40,495 bases of DNA from Pelotomaculum sp. UBA3102. Lineage in GTDB: Bacteria > Bacillota > Desulfotomaculia > Desulfotomaculales > Pelotomaculaceae. Shown piece after piece: positions 24,312 to 31,315 of this stretch. Each line of letters begins with the position of its first letter. The first letter of the stretch is position 1. The stretch lies in NCBI GenBank assembly GCA_002365865.1, contig DFAQ01000040.1:1-40495 (forward strand), given 5' to 3'. Made by a program: the position numbers and the translations under genes. The notes under the pieces are model-generated. The model was not told the DNA's origin. It ran no database searches and saw only the letters and a program-made list of their open reading frames with translations.

Positions 24312-24734
24312 TTATTTTTTTTTCTCCAAGAACCTGGCCCAATCACCATCCAGAATGACTACCCCGTTTTCCTTGAGCCACTTTGCCTTGGAAGGCGGCC
24401 ACAAGTATATATGTGCCTTTACTTTTTCCCCGGTTTCTAAAATTTCTACATCTTTAATTTCTCTGATTAAAAGGCTTTGGCTTTCAACCCCGGTGTATTT
24501 TTCAATTTCATCTATCTCCGGCAGGATTATAGCCAAATCTCTGGTCTTATATAAAACCCCCTTTACCTCTCCTTCACCTTCGAGAACAACGGGATAGTCG
24601 TCTTCGGGAAGATAATACATAACCCCTTTAGCCTTTGCCTGGTAAATTTCCGGCTTGTGGTCCTTGATAAAACGGTTGAAGTTTCGCAGGCCGGGAAGCA
24701 AAGTGCCAAAAACAAAAAGGTTGTTTAAATACAT
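24312..24734 (-). CDS. Gamma-glutamylcyclotransferase-like (AIG2/YtfP) protein
   Basis: A 140-residue cytoplasmic protein of the GGCT-like fold. The family opening is clear (LFVFGTLLPGLRNFNRFI, matching the usual VYGTLxxG phosphate-binding loop), followed by the strand-rich core AKGVMYYLPEDDYPVVLEGEGEVKGVLY (shown in two parts: AKGVMYYLPEDDYPVV and GEGEVKGVLY) and the acidic catalytic-type Glu in LPEIDEIEKYTG. The ATG at 24734 is chosen because AAAGGA is correctly spaced; a longer TTG start is not. Some members cyclise gamma-glutamyl amines; the substrate here is unknown. Confidence 0.8.
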   Translation of the reverse strand: MYLNNLFVFGTLLPGLRNFNRFIKDHKPEIYQAKAKGVMYYLPEDDYPVVLEGEGEVKGVLYKTRDLAIILPEIDEIEKYTGVESQSLLIREIKDVEILETGEKVKAHIYLWPPSKAKWLKENGVVILDGDWARFLEKKK

Positions 24735-24939
24735 ATAAACCCATCCTTTCAATTTAACGGTCTCAACAATTTGCCACTAAGTATATGTTTTTCTTTTTTG
24801 AGATATATTTTCCCTTTATTTCGAAAATAATATTTTCTTTATTTTTTCGACAAACAATTAAATTGTGAATTTTTTAACCCTGAAAGGGATAGTAGTACTT
24901 ACTGTAGAAGTGTCCAGTATCAAAAAGCGAGGGGGTAGT

Positions 24940-25131
24940 ATGGTGGATTTAAGTTATTTTTTGCAAAATGTCAGCCCGGGGGCAAAGTATATCGGCAAGG
25001 CTTTAGATGAATTGCAAGTAAATGTTACCAAAGAAACTACCGTCCAGGAATTATACGGTATTTACAACGGCATATTTGCCAGGGCACTCGACCTGCTGAT
25101 CGAAGATATTAAAAATGACAACCTGACCTGA
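24940..25131 (+). CDS. Small hypothetical protein, 63 residues
   Basis: Starts at the ATG after GAGGGGG. The product (VDLSYFLQNVSPGAKYIGK, then KETTVQELYGIYNGIFARAL) is predicted mostly helical, soluble and acidic, with no recognised domain. An intrinsic terminator follows within 55 bases, so it is a self-contained transcription unit. No function can be suggested. Confidence 0.6.
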   Translation: MVDLSYFLQNVSPGAKYIGKALDELQVNVTKETTVQELYGIYNGIFARALDLLIEDIKNDNLT

Positions 25132-25182
25132 AACCCACTTTGTCCAGGTAGGTATAAAAAAATCAAGGTCCCGGCAAATACC

Positions 25183-25220
25183 GGTAGGAATAATTATATT
25201 TTATTCCTACCTTTCTTTTT
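25183..25220 (+). terminator. Intrinsic terminator after the 63-residue gene
   Basis: GGTAGGAATA (25183-25192) and TATTCCTACC (25202-25211) form a 10-bp stem with a 9-base loop, followed by TTTCTTTTTT. Confidence 0.85.
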
Positions 25221-25269
25221 TACCTAAAGCTTAAGCATGAATATACTAAGAAAAAAGGAGCGTTAATTA

Positions 25270-25410
25270 ATGACCGGAAACAAGCCCCGGCCGGAACCAA
25301 CCAAAAAAGAACCAAAAGACAACAGTAGTAGCCGCCTGCCGAAAAAGGAAGTCTATTCGATTGAAAAAAAGCCTATCATCCCACCGGAAAAAAATAAATC
25401 TGATCAATAA
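25270..25410 (+). CDS. Small Lys/Pro-rich protein, 46 residues
   Basis: A short frame starting at ATG with AAAAAGGAG 10-11 bases ahead, ending TAA at 25408. The product is extremely hydrophilic and almost entirely Lys, Pro, Glu, Ser and Asn (for example TKKEPKDNSSSRLPKK and KKPIIPPEKN), with no hydrophobic core, so it should be disordered. Its last 7 bases overlap the 3' end of the convergent membrane gene. The strong ribosome binding site supports it being real; the function is unknown. Confidence 0.5.
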   Translation: MTGNKPRPEPTKKEPKDNSSSRLPKKEVYSIEKKPIIPPEKNKSDQ

Positions 25411-26069
25411 ATAATTTTATTCTTTTCTGTTTTATAAGCTTTTTTGAATTCATCAGTATTAAATATTTTAACCGCGATGCCGCTTTTAGTATCAACATAA
25501 ACTTTTTCCAAAGGAATCTTATATTTTTTAACTATCGCTTCCACTTCCTGCGAAACTGAAAGCAGCAAGCACCGCTCTTCAGAAACATTTTCAGATACAT
25601 TTACCGGACTGCCGAATACAGATCCTTCCTTTAACATTACCTCTACGGCCTGGGCATCATTCTGGTGAAAAGCGTCTTCCCAAACAATAGAATTTTTGTT
25701 CAACCCAGCCTTACCTTTTTTAAGTCTGATTTTATTAATAAAGTCAATTGACCAATCTCTGACATAACTGTTCCAGCAGTAACTAACCACACCAGCCAGC
25801 AGCAAACTTGAAACCGTGTAAAACAACAACCCGCTAAGTGTGTAAATTTCTTCCAATAGCTTATCCAGGTTGGCTGATTCTAAACTACCGTATTTTATCG
25901 CTACAATAAAAAGGTTTCCTATCAAAACCGGCAGGGAAAAAATAATCGAGATGAGTATTTTTTCTATATTGGTATACCTGGGCTTATGATACGAGCCGAC
26001 ATACTCATTTATCAACACTACGATTAAACCGGGAGACAGCATATATACATAGTAAAGAAAATCATCCAT
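25404..26069 (-). CDS. DUF6338-like membrane protein
   Basis: A 221-residue protein with three predicted membrane spans (about residues 7-23, 36-60 and 78-98) and a cytoplasmic C-terminal domain of about 110 residues. The C-terminal part, NKNSIVWEDAFHQNDAQAVEVMLKEGSVFGSP with a later SVSQEVEAI segment, resembles proteins grouped as DUF6338: a W-D/E-x-x-F, then V-x-V-x-L-K-x-G-x-x-x-x-G pattern. The function is unknown. It is divergent from the c-di-GMP riboswitch and convergent with the Lys/Pro-rich gene. Confidence 0.65.
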   Translation of the reverse strand: MDDFLYYVYMLSPGLIVVLINEYVGSYHKPRYTNIEKILISIIFSLPVLIGNLFIVAIKYGSLESANLDKLLEEIYTLSGLLFYTVSSLLLAGVVSYCWNSYVRDWSIDFINKIRLKKGKAGLNKNSIVWEDAFHQNDAQAVEVMLKEGSVFGSPVNVSENVSEERCLLLSVSQEVEAIVKKYKIPLEKVYVDTKSGIAVKIFNTDEFKKAYKTEKNKIIY

Positions 26070-26181
26070 AATTTAACACCTGCACCTGACAGCATTATTA
26101 ACTACAATATGCAAAGGCAATCAGGTTTATATCATCATACAGAAAGGACCATGGTCCTATTAATTCAGGAATATTTGCCCA

Positions 26182-26210
26182 TTACAATCCGGACCAAACT
26201 CCCGTATACT
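26182..26210 (+). promoter_or_regulatory. Promoter of the riboswitch transcript
   Basis: A -10-like TATACT (26205-26210) and a weak -35 TTACAA (26182-26187) are 17 bases apart, placing the start about 10-15 bases before the riboswitch aptamer. Confidence 0.45.
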
Positions 26211-26228
26211 TATTAATATTAAAAAAAT

Positions 26229-26316
26229 ACTGTCGGGCAAACCTGCCGAAAGGCAGTGACGCAAAGCTAGAGGGTCTAAGGGCTATTATTATGTCTATGA
26301 CAGCCAGTTGCCTCCG
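26229..26316 (+). promoter_or_regulatory. Class I cyclic di-GMP riboswitch (GEMM)
   Basis: The conserved core is intact: GGGCAAACC (26235-26243), the GAAA tetraloop between CTGCC and GGCAG (26248-26251), GACGCAAAGC (26258-26267), the tetraloop-receptor strand TCTAAGG (26275-26281), then ATGACAGCC and the closing TTGCC (26308-26312) pairing with GGCAA. This matches the GEMM-I aptamer motif by motif. It senses cellular c-di-GMP and should control the receiver-like gene 65 bases downstream. Confidence 0.93.
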
Positions 26317-26345
26317 GATGCGGGATGAATACACCCAGGCAATGA

Positions 26346-26382
26346 CCCTCCTTATCATAATCATAAAGGAGGTTATTTTATT
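26346..26382 (+). promoter_or_regulatory. Expression hairpin masking the ribosome binding site
   Basis: CCTCCTT (26347-26353) can pair with AAGGAGG (26366-26372), the ribosome binding site of the next gene, followed by the T-rich TTATTTTATT. This could act either by hiding the site or as a weak terminator. It is the natural switching element for the upstream c-di-GMP aptamer; the exact alternative pairing is not resolved by eye. Confidence 0.6.
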
Positions 26383-26736
26383 AAACCGCAAAATATTTTA
26401 CTTATAGATAATAACCCAACTAACAGATATAATTTAAAATTTAATTTATGGCAACTTGATTGTGTGGTGCATGAATTCGAAAAAGAAGATGAAATAATTA
26501 CTTTTATCGTTATACAAAAGCCTAAAATAGTGTTTGTATCTTTAGAATTCGCCAAAAATGATGATTTTAAGTTATTGCATAGAATCAAGGAATTGCATGA
26601 CTGCATGTTAATTGTATATGCAGAGGAAATCAGTAAAGCTGATTTAGTACGTTGTATGAATGCCTCGGTAAACGACGTTTTAATAAAACCCTGTATTCAA
26701 TTAGAACGTTTGAGGATGATTGTTACCTCAAGTTAA
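26380..26736 (+). CDS. Degenerate receiver-domain protein, probable ATT start
   Basis: A stand-alone response-regulator receiver fold of 118 residues: strand NILLIDNN, then KPKIVFVSLEF, then CMLIVYAEE, and NDVLIKPC with the conserved Lys103. The phosphoacceptor Asp is replaced by Ser54 (VFVSLEF), the acidic pair is reduced to a single Asp10, and the switch Thr/Ser is Tyr80. It is therefore unlikely to be phosphorylated and looks like a pseudo-receiver. The first conventional start (GTG 26464) would delete the first strand and helix. The frame is open to a perfect AAGGAGG at 26366-26372 with ATT at 26380, seven bases later. It is controlled by the c-di-GMP riboswitch upstream. Confidence 0.78.
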   Translation: MKPQNILLIDNNPTNRYNLKFNLWQLDCVVHEFEKEDEIITFIVIQKPKIVFVSLEFAKNDDFKLLHRIKELHDCMLIVYAEEISKADLVRCMNASVNDVLIKPCIQLERLRMIVTSS

Positions 26737-26896
26737 AAATTCTTAACCATTTCATAAAAATGAAGCTTTTCTCCGTTTTTAACCGATAAATAATCTTCTT
26801 TAACAGTTTCATACCCCAGGCAATTGTTTTATTAATCAATTCGCTCACCCGATTGATATCTTTAGCACAAAACAGCCGCAATCTAATATTTTCCAT
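26733..26896 (-). pseudogene. GNAT acetyltransferase relic
   Basis: It starts with a good AGAGGAG site and ATG at 26896, encoding MENIRLRLFCAKDINRVSEL, a typical GNAT N-terminus. After about 26 codons the frame loses similarity. A second frame then encodes a GNAT-like C-terminus: GYETVKEDYLSVKNGEKLHF, continuing to a stop at 26733. About 100 internal residues are missing, so a large internal deletion removed the acetyl-CoA binding core. Its stop overlaps the stop of the receiver-like gene. Confidence 0.6.
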
Positions 26897-26914
26897 TTAA
26901 AAGCTCCTCTCCAT

Positions 26915-27514
26915 TCAATGAGCCTCCTGGTAGAATTTTTCAAAGAGACCGGCATACTTAAGGTTAGGCGGAATGGTCATTACCCGGGCGTTACCGGTTA
27001 GGAGAAGTTCCGCATTAAACATTTTCGCCCGCACTTCGGTCTCACCGGCGCCCTCCGGTGATGAAAACCAGACGTAAGCCAGCAACCGGCCGTATTTATC
27101 TCTCTCACCCGCACCTTTTTCCAGCCATACCCTGCGGCCGTGCAAGCGACTCTCAGCATAAAGTGCAGCTTCTTTGCCGTCGGATTCGGTTAACTCAGGA
27201 GCATCCACACCAATGAAACGTACTTTTTCTTTTTTATTTCCGTCCAGGACAACGTAAGCCGTGTCACCGTCCACAACATCAGCCACCGTAACTGAAAGTA
27301 AGTCCGGCACTGAATTCTTATCTTGAGAAACACTGTCCCCTTGCGTGGTTTTCCCGGATACTGCCGTCCCGCTTTGGACTGCATCCAGCACCTGCTCATC
27401 AAGTATGGTTGGGTTCCCCCATTGCGATATTCCCACCTGTATACAACCGGTAAATATCAGAAAAAGCACCGGCGCTAATTTGGCAAATAACATCTGTCGA
27501 TCATGCTTTTTCAT
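26915..27514 (-). CDS. Secreted thermonuclease-like lipoprotein (SNase domain)
   Basis: A 199-residue extracellular nuclease candidate. The N-terminus has a hydrophobic signal followed by the lipobox IFTGC (residues about 20-24), so lipid anchoring is likely. The staphylococcal-nuclease fold starts near residue 73: VADVVDGDTAYVVLDG, VRFIGVDAPE with the Arg and the metal-binding Asp, and KYGRLLAYVWF with the second catalytic Arg. Between signal and domain lies a Ser/Gln/Asp-rich linker. Known family activity is Ca-dependent cleavage of DNA and RNA. Use in nutrient scavenging or biofilm turnover is inference. Confidence 0.87.
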   Translation of the reverse strand: MKKHDRQMLFAKLAPVLFLIFTGCIQVGISQWGNPTILDEQVLDAVQSGTAVSGKTTQGDSVSQDKNSVPDLLSVTVADVVDGDTAYVVLDGNKKEKVRFIGVDAPELTESDGKEAALYAESRLHGRRVWLEKGAGERDKYGRLLAYVWFSSPEGAGETEVRAKMFNAELLLTGNARVMTIPPNLKYAGLFEKFYQEAH

Positions 27515-27534
27515 CTGATTTACCCCCTTTTCAA

Positions 27535-27558
27535 CTTTCCAGCTTTCCAGCTTTCCAG
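27535..27558. repeat. Three tandem copies of CTTTCCAG
   Basis: An exact 8-bp unit repeated three times between the nuclease gene start and the YkgJ gene end, followed by a degenerate continuation CTTTTCAC, CTTTCCAC. Confidence 0.9.
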
Positions 27559-27562
27559 CTTT

Positions 27563-27988
27563 TCACCTTTCCACTTTATAGTTCAAAACTTCCTCCGCGC
27601 ATTTTATTATTGCACCAACCGAACCACTCCCCGGCAGTACTTTTATGTCCGCGCCGGTGTGCACCCGGCAGGCCGCCGGACGGTCCTTCAAGATTCGGCA
27701 ACTGCCGTTGTTGAGGTAGAAACAGAGGCCATCCGGTCCCCGGGCCAGCACCCGCCTGCCCCGGGCCAGGTACCGGGGATCCAACTGCATCCACTCCGCT
27801 TCGGCGCCGGTGAGGGGGATGGGAAAGCAACCGCAGCACGGCCGATAACGGCAAATATAACAGGCCCCGGCAGGTTCTCCCCGGCCCGGATGAACTTTTT
27901 TCGGGACCGGAATATTTACTCTTTTTTTCCGGCGGCTTATTCTGACAAATTTCCTATCACCCTTACCGCAGCCCGCATACTGCACCAC
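27563..27988 (-). CDS. YkgJ-family cysteine-cluster protein
   Basis: A 141-residue protein with the YkgJ/CxxCxxxCC signature: CYICRYRPCCGCFPIPL near residue 43, then LCFYLNNGSC and the conserved RPAACRVHTG with a late KC. These cysteines probably bind a metal or Fe-S cluster (annotated zinc/iron-chelating domain in the family). Start GTG follows GGGAGGGAG. It is divergent from the S24 repressor, sharing a 226-base regulatory region. The biochemical role of the family is not established. Confidence 0.8.
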   Translation of the reverse strand: MVQYAGCGKGDRKFVRISRRKKRVNIPVPKKVHPGRGEPAGACYICRYRPCCGCFPIPLTGAEAEWMQLDPRYLARGRRVLARGPDGLCFYLNNGSCRILKDRPAACRVHTGADIKVLPGSGSVGAIIKCAEEVLNYKVER

Positions 27989-28062
27989 ATCTACTCCCTC
28001 CCAAAACTGTATACATACTTACCCGGATTGAGGCACCCCGGCACCCGGCCCGTTATACTATT

Positions 28063-28140
28063 AACTACAGTTGGCGCTGAATGTAATTAGTGTTGACTAC
28101 AGTTTAGCGTAGCTGTAAACTGTAGTCAACACTAATTTTT
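28063..28140. promoter_or_regulatory. Candidate operators and 22-bp hairpin upstream of the S24 repressor
   Basis: The motif ACTACAGTT occurs at 28063-28072 (AACTACAGTT) and 28095-28105, and inverted at 28117-28127 (AAACTGTAGTC). The last two are arms of a perfect 22-bp inverted repeat (28085-28106 with 28116-28137, 9-base loop), followed by five Ts. It could be an operator cluster for the adjacent repressor, a terminator, or both. It lies between the divergent ykgJ-type gene and the repressor. Confidence 0.6.
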
Positions 28141-28160
28141 AGCGAGCAATTTCCGGTGCC

Positions 28161-28189
28161 TTGCCTGTGGTTAATACCGTCTATATACT
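28161..28189 (+). promoter_or_regulatory. Promoter of the S24 repressor
   Basis: TTGCCT (28161-28166) and TATACT (28184-28189) are 17 bases apart, 25 bases before the repressor ATG and just downstream of the palindrome. Confidence 0.6.
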
Positions 28190-28214
28190 GGAATTAAAGG
28201 AGCGATGTTAAATT

Positions 28215-28997
28215 ATGACCCGTAAATTTGACAAGGAGAAATTTGCCTGCCTGCTGGCTGAAGCTATGGGTGACCGGTCGATAAATCAATATGCCTTACA
28301 CAGCGGTGTAAGCGCCACCTATATATCGAGACTGCTGAGGAATATGGTAAATAAACCGCCCATGCCACCTACGATTGAAAAACTAGCGTCCAAAGCTTAC
28401 GACGGGGTGAACTATACCGCTTTGATGCAAGCAGCCGGCCATTATAAAACCGGAGATATTGCAAAACATACGGCCCCGGTACTCGGTTCCATTCAGACCG
28501 GCCTGCCCCTGCTGGTTGACGACAATTATGAAGGAGAACTGGAAATTCCGGCTGACATCGCAGCCGATTTTGCCCTGCGCATCAAGGGAGACTCTATGAT
28601 CGGGGTGGGCCTCCATGAAGGTGATTATGCGATCTGCCGCGAAGCACAAACAGCCGGTCCCGGACAAATCGTAGTCGCCCTGAGTGATATATCGACCGGC
28701 TTTACCGAAGCCACCTTGAAATATTATTTTGAGGAAAAAGACGGACCCGTTTTACGGGCGGCCAATCCCAATTATAAAGACATTCCATTAAATGAAGAAC
28801 ACCGCATCGGAGGCGTAATGGTTTCCGTGCTCAAGAAGGACCCGCCTTCTTATAAAATATATAACCGCTACCTGGCAGCCAGGGATACCAATAAGGAAAG
28901 ATGGGATCCGGTCATTGAAAGAGCTTTTCAATTAGGGATAAAACCGGAACAAATCAAAGAAATGCTTGAGATGGTATGGCAAGTTTCCCAAATTTAA
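28215..28997 (+). CDS. LexA/CI-type repressor: HTH plus S24 self-cleaving peptidase domain
   Basis: A 260-residue regulator. Residues 1-60 form an XRE-like helix-turn-helix (QYALHSGVSATYISRLLR). Residues about 88-215 are an S24 peptidase: possible cleavage site near IQTGLPLL (TG rather than the usual AG), the nucleophile Ser in RIKGDSMIGVGLHEGDY, and the catalytic Lys in EATLKYYF. A helical tail of about 45 residues (residues 215-260, DTNKERWDPVIERAF) is extra to LexA. RecA-stimulated self-cleavage is the family mechanism. The context has no phage genes, so it may regulate itself and the divergent gene. Good AAAGGAG site. Confidence 0.88.
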   Translation: MTRKFDKEKFACLLAEAMGDRSINQYALHSGVSATYISRLLRNMVNKPPMPPTIEKLASKAYDGVNYTALMQAAGHYKTGDIAKHTAPVLGSIQTGLPLLVDDNYEGELEIPADIAADFALRIKGDSMIGVGLHEGDYAICREAQTAGPGQIVVALSDISTGFTEATLKYYFEEKDGPVLRAANPNYKDIPLNEEHRIGGVMVSVLKKDPPSYKIYNRYLAARDTNKERWDPVIERAFQLGIKPEQIKEMLEMVWQVSQI

Positions 28998-29040
28998 GGA
29001 GAAAAAGTGCGGCATCAACCGCCTCAAAGTCCTCATGAAC

Positions 29041-29087
29041 AGCAAAAGCGAGGGTCACGGATAATTTCCGCCGTCCCTCGCCGCTGT
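29041..29087 (-). terminator. Terminator of the tRNA operon
   Basis: GCGAGGG (29048-29054) and CCCTCGC (29075-29081) with an inner CGG/CCG form the stem; on the minus strand it is followed by TTTT. It also faces the end of the repressor gene and may act both ways. Confidence 0.75.
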
Positions 29088-29091
29088 TTTC

Positions 29092-29166
29092 TGGAGGCGA
29101 CACCCGGATTCGAACCGGGGAATAAAGGATTTGCAGTCCTCTGCCTTACCACTTGGCTATGTCGCC
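29092..29166 (-). tRNA. tRNA-Cys (GCA)
   Basis: Minus-strand cloverleaf: acceptor GGCGACA pairing with TGTCGCC, anticodon loop with GCA, T-loop GGTTCGAATCC, CCA encoded. Last tRNA of a four-gene operon. Confidence 0.96.
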
Positions 29167-29174
29167 AGACAAAA

Positions 29175-29249
29175 TGGAGCGGAAGACGGGATTCGAACCC
29201 GCGACCCTCGCCTTGGCAAGGCGATGCTCTACCACTGAGCCACTTCCGC
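29175..29249 (-). tRNA. tRNA-Gly (GCC)
   Basis: Minus strand: acceptor GCGGAAG with CTTCCGC, anticodon loop TTGCCAA giving GCC, T-arm GCGGGTTCGAATCCCGT, CCA encoded. Confidence 0.96.
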
Positions 29250-29292
29250 ACACACACTAAATTATATCTTATTTTGTAATCACTTGTCAATA

Positions 29293-29368
<76 letters not shown>

Positions 29369-29373
29369 ATAAA

Positions 29374-29450
29374 TGGCGGAGCTGACGGGAGTCGAACCCG
29401 CGATCTCCTGCGTGACAGGCAGGCATGTTAGGCCTCTACACCACAGCTCC
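29374..29450 (-). tRNA. tRNA-Asp (GTC)
   Basis: Minus strand: acceptor GGAGCTG with CAGCTCC, anticodon loop CTGTCAC giving GTC, discriminator G, CCA encoded. Its G34 is a target of the Tgt/QueA/QueH pathway in this window. Confidence 0.95.
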
Positions 29451-29552
29451 GTTTATTAGGGACAACTTCCTCATTTTTATCCCGTAACAATGACTAGTAT
29501 ACCTAACTCAGGGCCTGAAGTCAAATGGTATTTTCTAATTTAAGTTGGTTTT

Positions 29553-30422
29553 TTAGATGACCCGCCCCACAGACAGGATGACTTCCCGGACCAGTTTGGC
29601 CGCCAAAAGAGCCGTTCTTTGGGAATGGTCGTAGACCGGACTTACCTCCACCAGGTCAAAACCCACCAGGTTCAACTGTCCGAGCAGGTGAACCGCCTGG
29701 ATTATTTCCCCGGCCGTACACCCGCCGGGTTCCGCCGTACCGGTGCCCGGGGCATAGGCCGGGTCCACCACGTCGATATCCAGGGAAACATATACCGGTT
29801 TTCCTTTTAGCCGGGGCAGGTTTTCCGTAAGCGGCTTCACGACCTGTTTTAAATAAATATTGGTGCGGTCCCGGGCAAACTCGAACTCATCCCTGGCACC
29901 TGAACGAATACCGAACTGGTAAAGGTTCTCCCCTCCGATCAGTTCTGCCACCCGGCGCATGACCGTAGCGTGAGAAAAGCGTTCCCCGAGATATTCATCC
30001 CGCAAATCGGCATGGGCGTCAAGGTGAATTACCACCAGTCCAGGATGCAACTTTACCGCTTCCCGGATCACGGCGTAACTGATTAAATGTTCTCCGCCGA
30101 GGAAAAGGGGGAATTTTCCACAACGCAGTATTTCTCCGGTTATCAGGGAGATCCGGCGCAGACTTTCTTGCACGTTTCCAAGGGGAAGGACCATATCTCC
30201 CGCGTCGTAATAACAATGTTCAGCCAGGTCCCGGTCCAGGTCGATACTATATTCCTCCAATCCCTGCGAAGCCTGGCGCACCTGCTGGGGCCCCTGTCTG
30301 GCACCCGGCCTGAATGAAACCGTAAAGTCCATGGGGGCACCCACCAGAACAACCTCCGCCTGCTCATAATCATCAGTACCGCCTATAAACCCGGAACCCT
30401 TTTCAATAAACTCCATCATCAT
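29553..30422 (-). CDS. speB: Agmatinase
   Basis: Ureohydrolase converting agmatine to putrescine and urea. It is 289 residues. Binuclear manganese ligands are all visible: GGEHLISYA, then LDAHADLRDEY with both Asp and His, and SLDIDVVDPAYAPGTGTAEP. FSHATVMRR is the agmatinase-type substrate loop. The start overlaps the speE stop as ATGA; three consecutive ATG codons (30422, 30419, 30416) make the exact start uncertain. Third gene of pdaD-speE-speB: it uses the agmatine made by PdaD and feeds putrescine to SpeE. Confidence 0.95.
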   Translation of the reverse strand: MMMEFIEKGSGFIGGTDDYEQAEVVLVGAPMDFTVSFRPGARQGPQQVRQASQGLEEYSIDLDRDLAEHCYYDAGDMVLPLGNVQESLRRISLITGEILRCGKFPLFLGGEHLISYAVIREAVKLHPGLVVIHLDAHADLRDEYLGERFSHATVMRRVAELIGGENLYQFGIRSGARDEFEFARDRTNIYLKQVVKPLTENLPRLKGKPVYVSLDIDVVDPAYAPGTGTAEPGGCTAGEIIQAVHLLGQLNLVGFDLVEVSPVYDHSQRTALLAAKLVREVILSVGRVI

Positions 30423-31291
30423 CTACCTTGTTTACCTCCCGGCTGCTCCAACAATTCTTTTACGAAAGGCGGCAGGACAAAGCAGGAGCGGTGAACACCC
30501 GCGCTGTAATATTTTGTATCCAGCTGCGGAATCCCGGTTACTTCAACTTCCAAAGGGTCGTATTTTTTCGAACCCATGGTAAAGGTCCACAGCCCGCCCG
30601 GGTAAGTGGGCACACAGCCCAGGTAAACCCTGGTTACAGGAAAGATACCGGAAATATCTTTATATAATCGGGGAATGAGCGCGCGGTTAAAGAAAGGGGA
30701 TTCCGTCTGGGCAACAAATATACCGTCGTCACGCAAAGATTCAAATATATCCCTGTAAAAGGCATCGCTGAAAAGCCCCTCCGCCGGCCCTACCGGGTCG
30801 GTCGAGTCCACTATGACAATGTCGTAGGTATTTTTGTTTTCCCTGACGTGCTTGATCCCGTCGTCAATTAATATTTCCACCTTGGGGTGGTCCAGGGCAC
30901 AGCTTATTTCAGGCAGGTATTTTCTTGACGCTTCTATTACCGCACCGTCAATCTCACAGTGAACCACTTTTTCAACCGAGCGGTGCTTTACAATTTCCCG
31001 TACTACCCCACCGTCACCGCCACCGACTACCAGCACCTTCTTTGGTGCGGCATGGGTGTTAAGGGGGACGTGGGTAATCATTTCATGGTAAACAAACTCA
31101 TCCTTCACGGTCGTTTGAATAACATTGTCCAGGACCAGCATCCGCCCGAACTGTTCCGTATCTATGACTGCCAGGTGTTGAAACGGCGTCTTTTCTTCGT
31201 GCAGTCTCTGTTTTACCCGGCAGGAGATTGCCATATCGTCAGTCTGCATCTCGGTGAACCATAAAAAAAGCTTGTGATCCAAATTCAGCAC
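30419..31291 (-). CDS. speE: Spermidine synthase
   Basis: Transfers the aminopropyl group from decarboxylated SAM to putrescine. The 290 residues contain the SAM-type nucleotide loop VLVVGGGDGGVVREIVKH, the gatekeeping QTTVKDEFVYHEMITH, the catalytic Asp in IVDSTDPVGPAEGLF, and YPGGLWTFTMGSK. The called start is GTG 31291; a TTG three codons later (31282) is better spaced from the G-rich site and also fits the family N-terminus. SAM decarboxylase is not in the window. Confidence 0.95.
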   Translation of the reverse strand: MLNLDHKLFLWFTEMQTDDMAISCRVKQRLHEEKTPFQHLAVIDTEQFGRMLVLDNVIQTTVKDEFVYHEMITHVPLNTHAAPKKVLVVGGGDGGVVREIVKHRSVEKVVHCEIDGAVIEASRKYLPEISCALDHPKVEILIDDGIKHVRENKNTYDIVIVDSTDPVGPAEGLFSDAFYRDIFESLRDDGIFVAQTESPFFNRALIPRLYKDISGIFPVTRVYLGCVPTYPGGLWTFTMGSKKYDPLEVEVTGIPQLDTKYYSAGVHRSCFVLPPFVKELLEQPGGKQGR

Positions 31292-31315
31292 CCCCGCATA
31301 TTTGCGCTCGTTAAG

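Noticed and set aside
28063..28189. Prophage immunity region around the S24 repressor
   Set aside because: No integrase, cro-like gene, structural genes or attachment site is seen; neighbours are ordinary chromosomal genes and tRNAs.
29007..29279. Plus-strand open frame with AAGGAG and GTG after the repressor
   Set aside because: It runs through the tRNA terminator and antisense to two tRNA genes; its composition is that of tRNA complement, not protein.
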